DNA from: Pseudomonas sp. GGS8
Lineage (GTDB): Bacteria > Pseudomonadota > Gammaproteobacteria > Pseudomonadales > Pseudomonadaceae
Length of the DNA stretch: 64,000 nt
Reading direction: 5' to 3'
NCBI RefSeq assembly: GCF_024168645.1
Contig: NZ_JALJWF010000001.1
Span: 1,417,001-1,481,000 of the forward strand
Shown here: positions 1-13,294 of the stretch, piece by piece
Position numbering within the stretch: the stretch's first letter is position 1
Layout of the letters: each line of letters starts with the position of its first letter
The notes under the pieces: generated by a model
The model's database searches: none
Told to the model about the DNA's origin: nothing
Seen by the model: only the letters and a program-made list of their open reading frames with translations
Position numbers and translations under genes: made by a program

Positions 1-1949
<1,949 letters not shown>

Positions 1950-2057
1950 AGACACTTTCTCACCAGGCTGCCTCTTACCGAGGCAAATTTCTTTTCAATT
2001 CAACCAGTTACCATCCACGCCGAACGTACGCCAGCTTTGCGGGGCAAAAGGGAGGTC

Positions 2058-2086
2058 ATTGTACACACCGACACAGAGGCTCACAA
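2058..2086 (-). promoter_or_regulatory. Putative sigma-70 promoter of gltB
   Basis: On the minus strand TTGTGA (2086-2081) is followed after exactly 17 nt by TACAAT (2063-2058), about 110 nt before the gltB start. The -10 matches 5 of 6 and the -35 matches 4 of 6 consensus positions. The rest of the 1950-2298 gap is AT-richer than the flanking genes and holds no gene that I can see. Confidence 0.5.
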
Positions 2087-2271
2087 ATTTGACGACGAAA
2101 TGTCGCAAATCTATGTCGCATTTGTGAAAGGTTTAAAGCGATATGCTGTGCTAGTCAAAACTTTTTTAATTTTGACCGCCGCGACTCAAAGACTACTGTG
2201 ACGCAGACACCACAAGGCACGCGGCCTGTGGAGGCGGCATGCGCTTGTAGAAATTTTGAGGTGCTTGGAGA

Positions 2272-2292
2272 GGCGGCCTGGGTAAGGCCGCC
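2272..2292 (-). terminator. Hairpin after the aroK-aroB-damX genes
   Basis: A 7-bp perfect stem GGCGGCC/GGCCGCC with a 7-nt loop lies immediately after the damX stop codon. No T-run follows directly, so it may be a weak terminator or an mRNA 3'-end stabiliser rather than a strong intrinsic terminator. Confidence 0.45.
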
Positions 2293-2298
2293 GAATCT

Positions 2299-3906
2299 TC
2301 AGCGAGTTGTTGCCAGTTCCTGTTGGACGCTGGCGACAGTGCGAGGCCAAGGTTTACCAGCCTGAACCTTCGCTGGCAAGGCCTTGATGGCAGTAACGGC
2401 TGCATCGCGGTTGGCGAAACTACCGTAAGTGATGACGTAAAGCGGTTTGCCGTTGAGCACTTTCTTGAAGTAGCGGTACTCCCCGCCCTGCTCTTTGACG
2501 AAACTTTGCGCGGCCGATTCGGAGCTGGTGCCAAGGATTTGCACCACGTAGCTACCCGGTGCCTGGCCCGCGTACCAGTTGCCACCGGCGGCTTTGGCCA
2601 CGGCAGCTGGCTTCTCGACAGGTTTGGCCACGACGGCTGGCTTGGCGGGCGCTGGAGCCGGTTTGGCCACAGGCGCAGGGGCTGGCTTGGCCACAGGCGC
2701 TACAGGCTTGGCAATCGCGACCTGAGTCGGGGCAGGTGTCGGTTTGGCGGCTGGTGCTGGCGCTGGCCCCGCTGGAACGCCAACCGGCGGCGCAGTGGTG
2801 GTCACGGTCGGCGGTGTGGCGCTGGAGCCTTCGACCGGCACGCCATCATCGCCTTCGGTAATGCCACCAGCCGCTTCGGCCAATGGACCACGCATCACCG
2901 GCTGCGAGTTACCGACCAGCGGTAATGGCATCGGTTGTGAGTTACCGGCGAACTCCACGGAGGGAGCGCCTGCACTGTTAGGTTTTGGCGTGCCCTGGCC
3001 CAGCGGCAGTTGCGCCTGTTCGTTGGCAGGTGCGCCGGTGGTCGGTGCTTTGTTGCGACCCGGCATCAACCAGGCGGCAGCTACCGCGACCACGACGACG
3101 GCGGAAATCGCCAATACGTGTTTCTTCGGCATGTTGAACCCCATACTTGGACGCTTGACCGCTGAGCGGCTGGCAATCATGGCTTCGATCATTGCATCGC
3201 GGGCGACCTGGTTGATTGCGCCAGGCCAACCGTCGGAGCTTTCGTGAATATCAGAGATCTGATCCGCAGTGAAAAGTTCGATTCCCCGGCCAGCGCCTTC
3301 GAGACGCTGATCCAGATATTCGCGGGTTTCTTCTTCGGTGTAGGGCTGTAACTCGATGACGTGAAAGCGCTCTTCCTCAAGGCTCAGCGCATCAAGTTGA
3401 GCGATCAGCGAGGACTCGCCGAACAGGAATACGTGCGGACGACCCTCCGGCGCGCCGGCAGCCAGGGCCAGCAAGGCTTCCAGAGCGGACTCGTCGAGTT
3501 GCTCGGCGTCATCCACCAGCAAATAGACTTCCTGCCCCGTAAGCGCAAGCTGCACCACTTGAGCCAGGATCGCACCGATCTCGGCCTGGGCAATATTCAG
3601 CGCCTGGGCCACTTGATTAAGCACCCCAGCCGCATCGCCGGCACCACGGGCGGAAACCACCACGCTCTGCACTGACTGTTTGTTGGTGCTGGCCACCAGG
3701 GCCTGACGCAACAGGGTTTTGCCACTGCCTTGCGGGCCGGTGACCACCAGCAACAGCTGACTGTAACGAGCCAGGTGGTGCAGCTGTCCCAGCACCGGCT
3801 TGCGCTGGGCCGGGAAGAATTTGAAGCCAGGCACCCGTGGAGCGAAAGGGTCATGACTTAACTGGTAATGGCCGAGGAAAGCCTCGTCGGCATGCAAACT
3901 AGTCAT
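2299..3906 (-). CDS. DamX-like cell-division protein: AAA+ ATPase plus SPOR domain
   Basis: 535 residues with three parts. An ExeA-like AAA+ domain covers about residues 1-245, with Walker A GPQGSGKT at 57-64 and Walker B VYLLVDD at 127-133. One membrane segment lies at about 264-281 and is followed by a long Ala/Pro/Lys-rich periplasmic linker. A SPOR domain covers about 453-530 (SYVVQILGT...YVITYGSF). SPOR domains bind denuded septal peptidoglycan, so a division role is likely. The gene starts 10 nt after aroB, matching the enterobacterial order aroK-aroB-damX. The cytoplasmic ATPase half is not present in the best-studied E. coli DamX, so ATP-dependent partner control is an inference. The name damX fits by context and C-terminal domain; I leave the symbol blank because of the extra domain. 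Confidence 0.85.
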   Translation of the reverse strand: MTSLHADEAFLGHYQLSHDPFAPRVPGFKFFPAQRKPVLGQLHHLARYSQLLLVVTGPQGSGKTLLRQALVASTNKQSVQSVVVSARGAGDAAGVLNQVAQALNIAQAEIGAILAQVVQLALTGQEVYLLVDDAEQLDESALEALLALAAGAPEGRPHVFLFGESSLIAQLDALSLEEERFHVIELQPYTEEETREYLDQRLEGAGRGIELFTADQISDIHESSDGWPGAINQVARDAMIEAMIASRSAVKRPSMGFNMPKKHVLAISAVVVVAVAAAWLMPGRNKAPTTGAPANEQAQLPLGQGTPKPNSAGAPSVEFAGNSQPMPLPLVGNSQPVMRGPLAEAAGGITEGDDGVPVEGSSATPPTVTTTAPPVGVPAGPAPAPAAKPTPAPTQVAIAKPVAPVAKPAPAPVAKPAPAPAKPAVVAKPVEKPAAVAKAAGGNWYAGQAPGSYVVQILGTSSESAAQSFVKEQGGEYRYFKKVLNGKPLYVITYGSFANRDAAVTAIKALPAKVQAGKPWPRTVASVQQELATTR

Positions 3907-3916
3907 CGGGATCTTA

Positions 3917-5017
3917 TTAACCTTTAAGCTGAGCCAGGGCGCGGTAATCCGCTCCCAGCGTGGCCTGTAAAACCTCTTTCGGATAATCGTCGGTCACCAC
4001 TGCTTCGCCCATGTGGCGCAGCAGCACCAGGCGCAAACGACCGTCGATCACTTTCTTGTCAATTGCCATGTGTTCGAGAAAATCGGCTTCGGTCATCTCT
4101 TGCGGCGGGATGACCGGCAGACCGGCGCGCTGGAACAGGCGAATACCGCGATCACGTTCCTCTTCGCTGATCCAGCCCAGGCGCGCGGACATCTCCAGAG
4201 CCATTACGGTGCCAGCAGCGACTGCTTCACCATGTAGCCAGACACCATAGCCCATATGGGTTTCGATCGCGTGGCCGAAGGTGTGGCCGAGGTTGAGCGT
4301 GGCGCGCACGCCGGTCTCTTTCTCGTCGGCACCGACCACCGCAGCCTTGGCCGCGCAGGAACGTTCGATGGCGTAGGTCAGGGCGGCCTGGTCCAGGGCG
4401 CGCAGGCGATCGACGTTTTCTTCGAGCCAGGTCAGGAACGGCTCGTCGCAGATCAAACCGTACTTGATGACTTCCGCCAGCCCGGCAGACAGTTCGCGGG
4501 CCGGCAGGGTGTTGAGGGTGGCGGTATCGATCAGCACCACGTTGGGCTGATAGAAGGCGCCGACCATGTTCTTGCCCAACGGGTGATTGATCCCGGTCTT
4601 GCCACCCACCGAGGAATCGACTTGCGACAGCAACGTGGTCGGCACCTGGATGAAGTCGACGCCACGCTGGTAACAGGCGGCGGCAAAACCGGCCATGTCA
4701 CCGATCACACCGCCACCGAGGGCGATCACCGTGGTGCGGCGATCGTGCCGCGCGGTCAGCAGACCGTCGAAAATCAGTTGCAGCGTTTCCCAGGTCTTGA
4801 AGGCCTCGCCGTCGGGCAGCACCACGGAAATGACCGAGAACTGCGCCAGACTACGGGTCAGACGCTCGAGGTAGAGCGGCGCGACAGTCTCGTTGGAAAT
4901 GATCGCCACCTGCCGCCCGCGAATATGCGGGGCCAGCAGCTCAGGCTTGTCCAACAAACCTTCGCCAATATGAATCGGGTAGCTGCGCTCGCCTAGATCG
5001 ACCTTGAGTGTCTGCAT
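3917..5017 (-). CDS. aroB: 3-dehydroquinate synthase
   Basis: AroB converts DAHP to 3-dehydroquinate in the second step of the shikimate pathway, using NAD+ and a divalent metal. The chosen ATG at 5017 gives 366 residues beginning [18 protein letters not shown], the family N-terminus, with GGGG a few nt upstream as ribosome site. The open frame extends 33 codons further upstream but that part resembles no AroB. Visible motifs are the NAD-binding [14 protein letters not shown] and the metal-binding [11 protein letters not shown] and [10 protein letters not shown] histidines. It lies between aroK and damX on the same strand and is probably cotranscribed with both. Confidence 0.96.
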   Translation of the reverse strand: MQTLKVDLGERSYPIHIGEGLLDKPELLAPHIRGRQVAIISNETVAPLYLERLTRSLAQFSVISVVLPDGEAFKTWETLQLIFDGLLTARHDRRTTVIALGGGVIGDMAGFAAACYQRGVDFIQVPTTLLSQVDSSVGGKTGINHPLGKNMVGAFYQPNVVLIDTATLNTLPARELSAGLAEVIKYGLICDEPFLTWLEENVDRLRALDQAALTYAIERSCAAKAAVVGADEKETGVRATLNLGHTFGHAIETHMGYGVWLHGEAVAAGTVMALEMSARLGWISEEERDRGIRLFQRAGLPVIPPQEMTEADFLEHMAIDKKVIDGRLRLVLLRHMGEAVVTDDYPKEVLQATLGADYRALAQLKG

Positions 5018-5167
5018 GTGTCCCCACAGTGAAGATGGAATCAGGCGTCCTGCCTTGAGTTTACGAATTCCATGGCGTCTGCTGGTGTGACGCCGTCCGG
5101 TAGCCATCCGCCACAAACTTGAGCGGCTGCGACAGGACGCCGAGGATAGCGCATTTCGCCCCGCGCA

Positions 5168-5686
5168 TTAACGGGGCGGCAGCTGCTGCAAGCGCTCGAG
5201 AATATCGAGCACCACCATACGCGGTGGCCGCTCATCGGTTTCCACCACCAGATCGGCGATTTCCCGATACAGCGGATCACGGATCGCCAGCAAATCCCGC
5301 AGGGTCTTGGCCGGATCGGCGGTGCGCAACAGCGGCCGATTGCGATCGCGAGCCGTTCGGCCCACTTGCTGCTCGACAGACGCATGCAGATAGACCACCC
5401 GTCCACCGGCGTGCAGCGCCCGGCGATTGGCTTCACGCATCACCGCTCCGCCACCGGTCGCCAGCACCACGCCGTCGGACGCGCACAGCTCGGCAATCAT
5501 CGCCTGCTCGCGATCACGAAAGCCCGGCTCGCCTTCCTTATCGAAAATCCACGGGATATTGGCGCCCGTGCGCAATTCAATTTCCTTATCGGAATCTTTG
5601 AACGGCAGGCGCAGCTCTTTGGCCAGCAACCGGCCGATGGTGCTTTTTCCAGCCCCCATCGGTCCAACAAGAATCAAATTTCGCAC
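5168..5686 (-). CDS. aroK: Shikimate kinase
   Basis: 172 residues, the usual AroK length. It phosphorylates shikimate at the 3-hydroxyl using ATP. The protein starts [16 protein letters not shown] (Walker [10 protein letters not shown]). It carries the shikimate-binding DSD in FKDSDKEIE, and a GGGAVMRE loop that holds the substrate-binding glycines. The start codon sits 5 nt after the pilQ stop codon, so aroK is likely transcribed from the pilus operon as well as any internal promoter, as in other Pseudomonas. Confidence 0.96.
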   Translation of the reverse strand: MRNLILVGPMGAGKSTIGRLLAKELRLPFKDSDKEIELRTGANIPWIFDKEGEPGFRDREQAMIAELCASDGVVLATGGGAVMREANRRALHAGGRVVYLHASVEQQVGRTARDRNRPLLRTADPAKTLRDLLAIRDPLYREIADLVVETDERPPRMVVLDILERLQQLPPR

Positions 5687-5690
5687 AGAA

Positions 5691-7766
5691 TCAATGACTC
5701 ACAGCAATCGCCTGATTGTTCATGATACGCGGAGTGAGAAATACCAGCAGCTCGGATTTTTTCTCCGAAACCACGTCACGCCGGAAAAGGCGGCCAAGAT
5801 ACGGCACATCACCGAGAAATGGCACCTTATCTACAACCTTGCTCTGAGTATTTGAGAAAACCCCACCAATCACGATGGTCTCGCCGTCGTTAACCAATAC
5901 CTTGGCGTTGACTTCGTTTTTCTTGATCGGCGGTACATCCTGCACTTTGTTCAGGTAGTCCGGTTCGTCCTTGGTGACCTTGACCTCCATGATGATGCGG
6001 TTGTCCGGGGTGATCTGCGGCGTCACTTCCAGGGACAGCGAGGCCTCCTTGAAGGACACGGAAGTGGCACCGCTGGAGCTGGCTTCCTGATAGGGGATTT
6101 CGGTGCCCTTGAGGATTTTCGCGGTTTCCTTGTCGGACGTGACCACCTTGGGCTGCGAGACGATTTCCCCGTTGCCGGTTTTCTCCATGGCCGTCAGCTC
6201 AAGGTCTAGCAGCACATTGTCGGTAATGAAGGCGATGCCGATCCCTGAGGTGTTGGAGGAAGTGCCAAGGTCGACGAACGGCGAGTTGGTGCTGGTGCTG
6301 CCCGGCGTGCCGACGGTGGTCGAAGAGCCGTTGACCCCGGAGCCGTTCCAATTACCCTTCTGCACCGAACCGCCCCAGCGCACGCCGAGGCTTTTGTCGT
6401 AATCGACGTTGGCTTCGACAATGCGCGCCTCGATCATCACCTGACGCACCGGAATATCCAGTTGCGCCACGATGCGACGCAGTTCGTCGAGGCGGTCCTG
6501 GGTCTGGTAGGCAATGATGTTGTTGGTCCGCTCATCGACAGTGATTGAACCGCGCTCGTCGACTTTCGCCTCGGCACTGGTCACCGACTGGAACAGCTTG
6601 GCGATATCGGCAGCCTTGGCGTAGTTGACCTGCAACAGTTCGCGACGCAGAGGCGCCAGTTCGGCGATTTGCTTCTGCGACTCCAGCTCCTGACGTTCCC
6701 GGGCGGCGATTTCATCGGCCGGTGCCACCAGCAGCACATTGCCGATCTTGCGCTTATCCAGGCCTTTGGTTTTCAACACCAGATCCAGCGCCTGATCCCA
6801 CGGCACATTCTGCAGACGCAACGTGATGCCGCCCTGCACCGTGTCACTGGCCACCAAATTGAGGTTGGTGAAATCGGCGATCAGTTGCAGCACCGAGCGC
6901 ACATCGATGTCCTGGAAATTCAGCGAGAGTTTTTCGCCGCTGTAGGCAAAACGTTCGGCGTTACGTTTTTGCAAATCATTGACAGTCATCGGCCGGATGC
7001 TGATGGTCAGTTTGTTATCGGTCTGATAGGTCGAATAATCGAAGGCGCCGCTGGGCTCGATGCTGATAATGGCCCGGTCGCCTGCAGCGCTGGCGTTGAC
7101 GAACTGCACCGGGGTAGCGAAATCCTTGACGTCGAGGCGCACGCGCAACCGTTCAGGCAATTGAGTCTTGGTGAAGCCGACGATGATCTTGCCATCACGC
7201 TCCAGGATGTCCGGGGCAATGGACGGATCCGACAGATCGATAACCACATTGCCCTCACCCTGGGTGCCGCGCTGGAAATCCACGCCACGGATGGCCTTGC
7301 CCACAGGAGCACTGACTCTGGCGGGCGTCGGCACCGCAGCGGCTGCGCGCGGCGCGCTGGCAATCGGTTTTGACGCCTTGTTGCCGGCCGCCTGCCCGAC
7401 GACCACGAACAGATTATTGCCTTCGACGCGCGCGTTATACGGCGTCAATTGCGTCAGGTTGATGATCAGCCGTGTGCGGTCCTTGGCCTCGACCACCGTG
7501 GCGCTGCGGGCATTGCCGCCGCCCAGATCACGACTCTTGTTCGCCAGCTGATTGGTCACCCCCGGTAAATCAAGCGCAATCCGCGCAGGCTGCTCAGTCG
7601 TATAGCCATGAGGCTGCGGTGGCGGTCCGTCGAACGACAACTTCAGCTCGACACGGTCACCGGGCAACGCGGCGACATCCAGCGCTTTGAGGTTGGCCGC
7701 CTGTACCATCGGCGACAGAAACGCTATCCATAGCGAAATACCGAAGGTTGAGAAAATCCTGTTCAT
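5691..7766 (-). CDS. pilQ: Type IV pilus outer-membrane secretin
   Basis: 691 residues, close to the P. aeruginosa protein. PilQ forms the gated outer-membrane pore through which the pilus is extruded. It has a signal peptide (cleavage near VQAANL) and two AMIN-type peptidoglycan-binding regions in the first 250 residues. An STN/N0 region ([18 protein letters not shown]) and an N1 domain follow, and then the secretin core ending in [14 protein letters not shown], the secretin signature. It is the last gene of pilMNOPQ and lies 5 nt upstream of aroK. Confidence 0.96.
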   Translation of the reverse strand: MNRIFSTFGISLWIAFLSPMVQAANLKALDVAALPGDRVELKLSFDGPPPQPHGYTTEQPARIALDLPGVTNQLANKSRDLGGGNARSATVVEAKDRTRLIINLTQLTPYNARVEGNNLFVVVGQAAGNKASKPIASAPRAAAAVPTPARVSAPVGKAIRGVDFQRGTQGEGNVVIDLSDPSIAPDILERDGKIIVGFTKTQLPERLRVRLDVKDFATPVQFVNASAAGDRAIISIEPSGAFDYSTYQTDNKLTISIRPMTVNDLQKRNAERFAYSGEKLSLNFQDIDVRSVLQLIADFTNLNLVASDTVQGGITLRLQNVPWDQALDLVLKTKGLDKRKIGNVLLVAPADEIAARERQELESQKQIAELAPLRRELLQVNYAKAADIAKLFQSVTSAEAKVDERGSITVDERTNNIIAYQTQDRLDELRRIVAQLDIPVRQVMIEARIVEANVDYDKSLGVRWGGSVQKGNWNGSGVNGSSTTVGTPGSTSTNSPFVDLGTSSNTSGIGIAFITDNVLLDLELTAMEKTGNGEIVSQPKVVTSDKETAKILKGTEIPYQEASSSGATSVSFKEASLSLEVTPQITPDNRIIMEVKVTKDEPDYLNKVQDVPPIKKNEVNAKVLVNDGETIVIGGVFSNTQSKVVDKVPFLGDVPYLGRLFRRDVVSEKKSELLVFLTPRIMNNQAIAVSH

Positions 7767-7779
7767 TGTTCGAGTTCCA

Positions 7780-8307
7780 CTATGAGTGCTCTTTCAAAGG
7801 GATGGTCCGCGGCCGCTCCAGCCAGGCGCCTTCGCCATCGGGAACGATTTCGACCACATCGACTTGCGAACCGCTGATGGCAACGATCCGCCCGTCGTTG
7901 CGCCCCAGGTAATCGCCGACTTTCAGCCGATGCACACCGCCCGCCCCGCGCAACAGCGCAAAGGAGCCGGAGGCATTGGAGATTGTGCCGACCATTTCAA
8001 ATTGCTCGATGTTGAAGCCTTCGAGGTACTGCTTGACCCGGTTGGGGTCGGGCTTGACGTTGCGCGAGCCATGCTTCTGGCCAGCCAGATCGACTCTGAC
8101 CTGGCGAGAAAACGGGCTACGCAAGTTGGCAGCGCTGTAGGTGAATGTCGGATAAGACTGGAATGTCGGCGTTGGCTCAATCTTGCCGGGGGCCCGCAGG
8201 CGCACTTCATTCAGGTAGGCGTCGATGTCGCTGAAACCATTATCGCCGCCACAACCGGCCAGGACGACCAGACACATAAGCATCGACAGGCAACGAATCG
8301 GGCTCAT
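7780..8307 (-). CDS. pilP: Type IV pilus assembly lipoprotein
   Basis: 175 residues with a clear lipobox LAGC at Cys19, so it is an inner-membrane lipoprotein facing the periplasm. PilP links the PilN/PilO dimer to the N0 domain of the PilQ secretin. The C-terminal part (VGTISNASGSFALLRG...VGDYLGRNDGRI) is the conserved beta-domain. Its start overlaps the pilO stop by 4 nt, indicating translational coupling. Confidence 0.95.
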   Translation of the reverse strand: MSPIRCLSMLMCLVVLAGCGGDNGFSDIDAYLNEVRLRAPGKIEPTPTFQSYPTFTYSAANLRSPFSRQVRVDLAGQKHGSRNVKPDPNRVKQYLEGFNIEQFEMVGTISNASGSFALLRGAGGVHRLKVGDYLGRNDGRIVAISGSQVDVVEIVPDGEGAWLERPRTIPLKEHS

Positions 8308-8927
8308 TTCTGCAACCCCTTGTCGTTGTAGCGGTAGGTCTTGGCAAGGATGCTCATGCGCAACTTAGGACCGCCGTCGGGATTGGCCGGCACCAGGTCG
8401 AAATCATGCAGAGTGACGATCCGCGGCAATCCCGCCACGCCGCTGACGAAAGTGGCCAGGTCGTGATAAGCGCCGGTGACGGTGATCTGGATAGGGAGTT
8501 CGATGTAGAACTGCTGGGTGACCTCCGGCAGCAGCTTGATCTCTTCGAACTCCAGGCCGCTGCCCAGCCCGGTGCGGGTAATGTCCTCCAGCAGGCCGGG
8601 CACTTCGGTGTCACTGGGCAATTGCCGTAATAACATGCCGAAGGAGTTCTCCATCTCCTTCATCTGCTGGGTATACAGCTCCAGATTGGCCGCCATGTGG
8701 GCTTTGGTCGCGAACTGCTCCTTGAGCGTCGACTCTTCCTCACGCTTGAGTTCGAGGTGGCTTTGCAGGTCGCTGATCAAAAAGCTGTAACCCAGGGCCA
8801 GCACCAGAACCATCAGCAGAACGCTCGCCAGGACCTTGATCGCCGCTGGCCAGGAACCCATGTTGTTGGTGTCCAGATCGTTGAAGTCGATCTGGCGCAA
8901 CCCTTTGAGCCATTCGGACGGCCTCAT
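8304..8927 (-). CDS. pilO: Type IV pilus alignment subcomplex protein PilO
   Basis: 207 residues. There is a short cytoplasmic N-terminus, one transmembrane helix at about 32-52 (VLASVLLMVLVLALGYSFLI), a coiled-coil region (LKREEESTLKEQFATKAHMA) and a ferredoxin-like periplasmic domain. PilO heterodimerises with PilN in the inner membrane to hold the alignment subcomplex. Its ends overlap both pilN and pilP by 4 nt. Confidence 0.95.
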   Translation of the reverse strand: MRPSEWLKGLRQIDFNDLDTNNMGSWPAAIKVLASVLLMVLVLALGYSFLISDLQSHLELKREEESTLKEQFATKAHMAANLELYTQQMKEMENSFGMLLRQLPSDTEVPGLLEDITRTGLGSGLEFEEIKLLPEVTQQFYIELPIQITVTGAYHDLATFVSGVAGLPRIVTLHDFDLVPANPDGGPKLRMSILAKTYRYNDKGLQK

Positions 8928-9489
8928 TTAGCCACCCCCACAATTGCCGGCTGAGTCTGACGGACGGTCAACTGAAAAATATTGGCCTGATCCAGCTGAC
9001 CGGCAGTGGTCGCTTTGACTTCCGTGAGATTGGGCGCATCGAACCAGTCGGACGCATCAAGATTGCGCATCAAATCCGAAACACGATTGTTGGACTCCGC
9101 CGCGCCGGTGATGGACAAGGTTTTGCCAACCATTTTCACTTCGGTGAAATACACACCGTCCGGCAAGGTCCGCGCCAACTGATCGAAAATCCTCCCGCTG
9201 ATCGGTCGGTTACCTTGCAGGTCCTGGATGATGCGCATGCGCTCGACGAGTTGCTGGCGACGGGCCTTCAGGTCGCTGATCTGTTTGATCCGCTCGTCAA
9301 CCACGGCAATCTGCTTGGCAATGTAATCGTTACGGGCAACTTGCCGATCAATGCCGCCGTTAATGATCTGGTCTGTGATCAGCAGCGCCCCGACCGATCC
9401 CACCAGCACACCGACCAACGCCAGTAAAAAGCGTTTGCGACGCGCTTCGCGCAGCTCTTCACGCCAGGGTAAAAGATTGATCCGTGCCA

Positions 9490-9490
<1 letters not shown>
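8924..9490 (-). CDS. pilN: Type IV pilus alignment subcomplex protein PilN
   Basis: 188 residues beginning MARINLLPWREELR; the INLLPWR motif is the cytoplasmic peptide that inserts into a groove of PilM. One transmembrane helix at about 22-42 is followed by a coiled coil and a ferredoxin-like periplasmic domain. The start ATG shares a base with the pilM stop. Confidence 0.95.
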
Positions 9491-10581
<1,091 letters not shown>

Positions 10582-10662
10582 TTACGGACTCTGTAATATC
10601 CATTGCGTTCAATACCCCCGTCTTGACAGAAGCGCAAATGACGCTTCCCGCGGAAAAATGCT

Positions 10663-10668
10663 TATAAT
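10663..10668 (+). promoter_or_regulatory. Perfect -10 box in the pilM-ponA divergent region
   Basis: A perfect TATAAT at 10663-10668 stands about 105 nt before the ponA start. A partial -35 (ATGACG at 10638-10643) lies 19 nt upstream of it. A separate TTGACA at 10623 is too far away (34 nt) to pair with this box. I see no clear opposite-facing promoter for pilM. Confidence 0.4.
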
Positions 10669-10729
10669 GCCGGGCGTTTTTCCGCTTTCACTGCAAGCGC
10701 GGGTCATTCTCTTTATAGCCTGAACCCTG

Positions 10730-10771
10730 ATGCCTAATTCATTCTTTGCCCTGGATATCCAAAAGCCTTGA
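10730..10771 (+). other. 13-codon open frame overlapping the ponA start
   Basis: ATG at 10730 opens MPNSFFALDIQKP and stops with TGA at 10769-10771. The stop overlaps the TTG start of ponA (10768-10770) as TTGA. Neither start has a good Shine-Dalgarno sequence. It could be a leader peptide whose termination couples to ponA translation, or chance. No homology is claimed. Confidence 0.3.
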
Positions 10772-13209
10772 TTCGTCTGCTGAAATTTTTCGGTTGGTCC
10801 ATCGTCGCCGTTTTCTGCGGACTGCTCCTGGGTCTGAGCGGCGCTTTTCTTTACCTTAGCCCTGGATTGCCATCTGTGGAGGCGCTGAGAAGTATTCAGT
10901 TGCAGATTCCTTTGCGGGTGTACAGCAGCGACAACAAGTTGATCGCAGAATTTGGCGAAATGCGCCGTACGCCGATCCGTTTCGCCGACATTCCCCCCAA
11001 TTTCATTAATGCGTTACTAAGTGCTGAAGACGACAATTTCGCCAACCACTACGGCGTCGATCCCAGCAGCCTGATGCGTGCCGCCACCCAGCTGGTAAAA
11101 AGCGGACACATTCAGTCCGGTGGCAGCACCATCACCATGCAGGTGGCGAAGAACTTCTTCCTGACCAGCGAACGCAGCTTCTCGCGCAAGACCACCGAAA
11201 TCCTCCTGGCCCTGCAGATCGAACGGCAGTTGACCAAGGACGAGATCCTCGAGCTGTACGTCAACAAGATCTATCTGGGTAACCGCGCCTACGGCATCGA
11301 GGCGGCGGCACAGGTCTATTACGGCAAGTCGATCCGTGACGTCAGCCTGGCGCAGATGGCGATGATCGCCGGTCTGCCAAAAGCCCCGTCGCGCTTCAAC
11401 CCGCTGGCCAACCCGGCCCGCAGCAAGGAACGTCGCGACTGGATCCTGGGGCGCATGTACAAACTCGGCAAGATCACCGAAGCCGATTACACCGCGGCGA
11501 TCAACGAACCGCTGAACGCCAGTTACCATGTGCCGACCCCGGAAGTGAACGCACCGTACGTCGCCGAAATGGCCCGCGCCGAAATGGTCGGTCGCTATGG
11601 CAGCGATGCGTACACCGAAGGTTTCCGCGTCACCACTACGGTGCCGAGCGATTTGCAGGAAATGGCCAACAGCGCGGTTCACGAAGGTTTGATGACCTAC
11701 GATCAACGGCACGGTTATCGCGGCCCCGAGTCACGCCTGCCAGGTAAAACCCGAGAGGCCTGGACCCTGGAGTTGACCAAGCAGCGGACCATCAGCAGCC
11801 TGGAACCGGCGATCGTGACCCAGGTCGACAAGAACGGCGTGCAGGTGTTGACCCGCACCGGCGAAGAACACGTCGCCTGGGACACCATGAAGTGGGCCCG
11901 TCCGTTCCTGAACACCAACAGCATGGGCGCCAATCCGAAGCAGCCGTCGGATGTCGCACAGGTCGGTGATCTGATTCGCGTACAACGTCAGCCAGACAAT
12001 TCGCTCAAATTCAGCCAGATTCCGCAGGCCCAAGGCGCACTGGTGTCCCTCGATCCGCAGAACGGCGCCATTCGTTCGCTGGTCGGCGGTTTTGCCTTCG
12101 AGCAGAGCAATTACAACCGCGCCATGCAGGCCAAGCGTCAGCCGGGTTCGAGCTTCAAGCCGTTCGTCTATAGTGCCGCTCTGGATAACGGCTACACCGC
12201 CGCCAGCCTGGTGAACGACGCACCAATCGTGTTCGTCGACGAATACCTGGACAAGGTCTGGCGCCCGAAGAACGACACCAACACCTTCCTCGGCCCGATC
12301 CGTATGCGTGAAGCGCTCTACAAGTCGCGCAACCTGGTCTCGATCCGCCTGCTGCAAGCGCTGGGCGTCGACCGCACCATCGACTACATCAGCAAGTTCG
12401 GCTTCAACAAGCAGGACCTGCCACGCAACCTGTCCCTGGCACTGGGCACCGCGACCCTGACGCCGATGGAGATCGCCACTGGCTGGAGCACCTTCGCCAA
12501 CGGCGGCTACAAGATTTCCCCGTATATCATCGACAAGATCGAAAGCCGCAACGGCGACACACTGTTCGTTGCCAACCCGCCGAGCGTTCCGAAAGGCAAC
12601 GTAGTCAGCGACGGCATCGCCGTGCCGGCCGCCAATACCTTCACGGTCAACGCCATCCCAGGCGAAGCGCCGGGCACCCAGCCAGTGTCACAAGCGCCAG
12701 CGGTGGCCGAACGTATCATCGATGGTCGCACCACCTACATTCTCAACAGCATGCTTGAGGACGTGATCAAACTCGGTACTGGTCGTCGTGCGCTGGCCTT
12801 GGGCCGCAGTGACATTGCGGGCAAGACCGGTACGACCAACGAATCCAAGGACGCCTGGTTCTCCGGCTACAACGCCGACTACGTGACCACCGTCTGGACC
12901 GGCTTCGACCAACCGGAAAGCCTGGGCAAACGCGAGTTCGGCGGCACCGTCGCCCTGCCGATCTGGATGAACTACATGGGCGCCGCTCTCAAAGGCAAGC
13001 CACCTCATACCCAACCGGAACCGGAAGGCATCCTCAGTCTGCGGGTCGACCCGGTCAGCGGCCGTGCAGCCACCCCAAGCACGCCAGGCGCCTACTTCGA
13101 ACTGTTCAAGGCCGAAGACACGCCGCCGTCGGTGAACGAGCTGGGTAACGGCAACGCACCGGGTAGCCCGCTGCCTGCGGACGAAGCGGCGCCGATCGAT
13201 TTGTTCTGA
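10768..13209 (+). CDS. ponA: Penicillin-binding protein 1A (class A, bifunctional)
   Basis: 813 residues. It polymerises lipid II and cross-links peptidoglycan in the periplasm. One N-terminal membrane anchor lies at about 8-30. The GT51 domain carries EDDNFANHYGVD and GGSTITMQVAKN. The transpeptidase domain carries SxxK in GSSFKPF, SxN in SRN and KTGTT. The start is a TTG (MIRLLKFFGWS by initiation), the only start that retains the full anchor; the next Met lies well past it. The divergent partner is the pil operon, as in P. aeruginosa. Also called mrcA. Confidence 0.95.
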   Translation: MIRLLKFFGWSIVAVFCGLLLGLSGAFLYLSPGLPSVEALRSIQLQIPLRVYSSDNKLIAEFGEMRRTPIRFADIPPNFINALLSAEDDNFANHYGVDPSSLMRAATQLVKSGHIQSGGSTITMQVAKNFFLTSERSFSRKTTEILLALQIERQLTKDEILELYVNKIYLGNRAYGIEAAAQVYYGKSIRDVSLAQMAMIAGLPKAPSRFNPLANPARSKERRDWILGRMYKLGKITEADYTAAINEPLNASYHVPTPEVNAPYVAEMARAEMVGRYGSDAYTEGFRVTTTVPSDLQEMANSAVHEGLMTYDQRHGYRGPESRLPGKTREAWTLELTKQRTISSLEPAIVTQVDKNGVQVLTRTGEEHVAWDTMKWARPFLNTNSMGANPKQPSDVAQVGDLIRVQRQPDNSLKFSQIPQAQGALVSLDPQNGAIRSLVGGFAFEQSNYNRAMQAKRQPGSSFKPFVYSAALDNGYTAASLVNDAPIVFVDEYLDKVWRPKNDTNTFLGPIRMREALYKSRNLVSIRLLQALGVDRTIDYISKFGFNKQDLPRNLSLALGTATLTPMEIATGWSTFANGGYKISPYIIDKIESRNGDTLFVANPPSVPKGNVVSDGIAVPAANTFTVNAIPGEAPGTQPVSQAPAVAERIIDGRTTYILNSMLEDVIKLGTGRRALALGRSDIAGKTGTTNESKDAWFSGYNADYVTTVWTGFDQPESLGKREFGGTVALPIWMNYMGAALKGKPPHTQPEPEGILSLRVDPVSGRAATPSTPGAYFELFKAEDTPPSVNELGNGNAPGSPLPADEAAPIDLF

Positions 13210-13221
13210 TCGCCGCACACC

Positions 13222-13258
13222 AAAAAGCCCCGCCTTCGACAGAAGTGCGGGGCTTTTT
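13222..13258 (+). terminator. Intrinsic terminator after ponA
   Basis: A 12-bp stem AAAAAGCCCCGC/GCGGGGCTTTTT (13222-13233 with 13247-13258) follows the ponA stop by about 12 nt. An inner CTTC/GAAG pairing extends the stem, and a T-run sits at the 3' side. It could also act on the opposite strand. Confidence 0.85.
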
Positions 13259-13294
13259 ATTGCCTGTCGGTTATGCGTTGAATGACCTGCCCCC

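Noticed and set aside
10623..10668. TTGACA and TATAAT as one ponA promoter
   Set aside because: The two boxes are 34 nt apart, twice the needed spacing; only the -10 box was kept.
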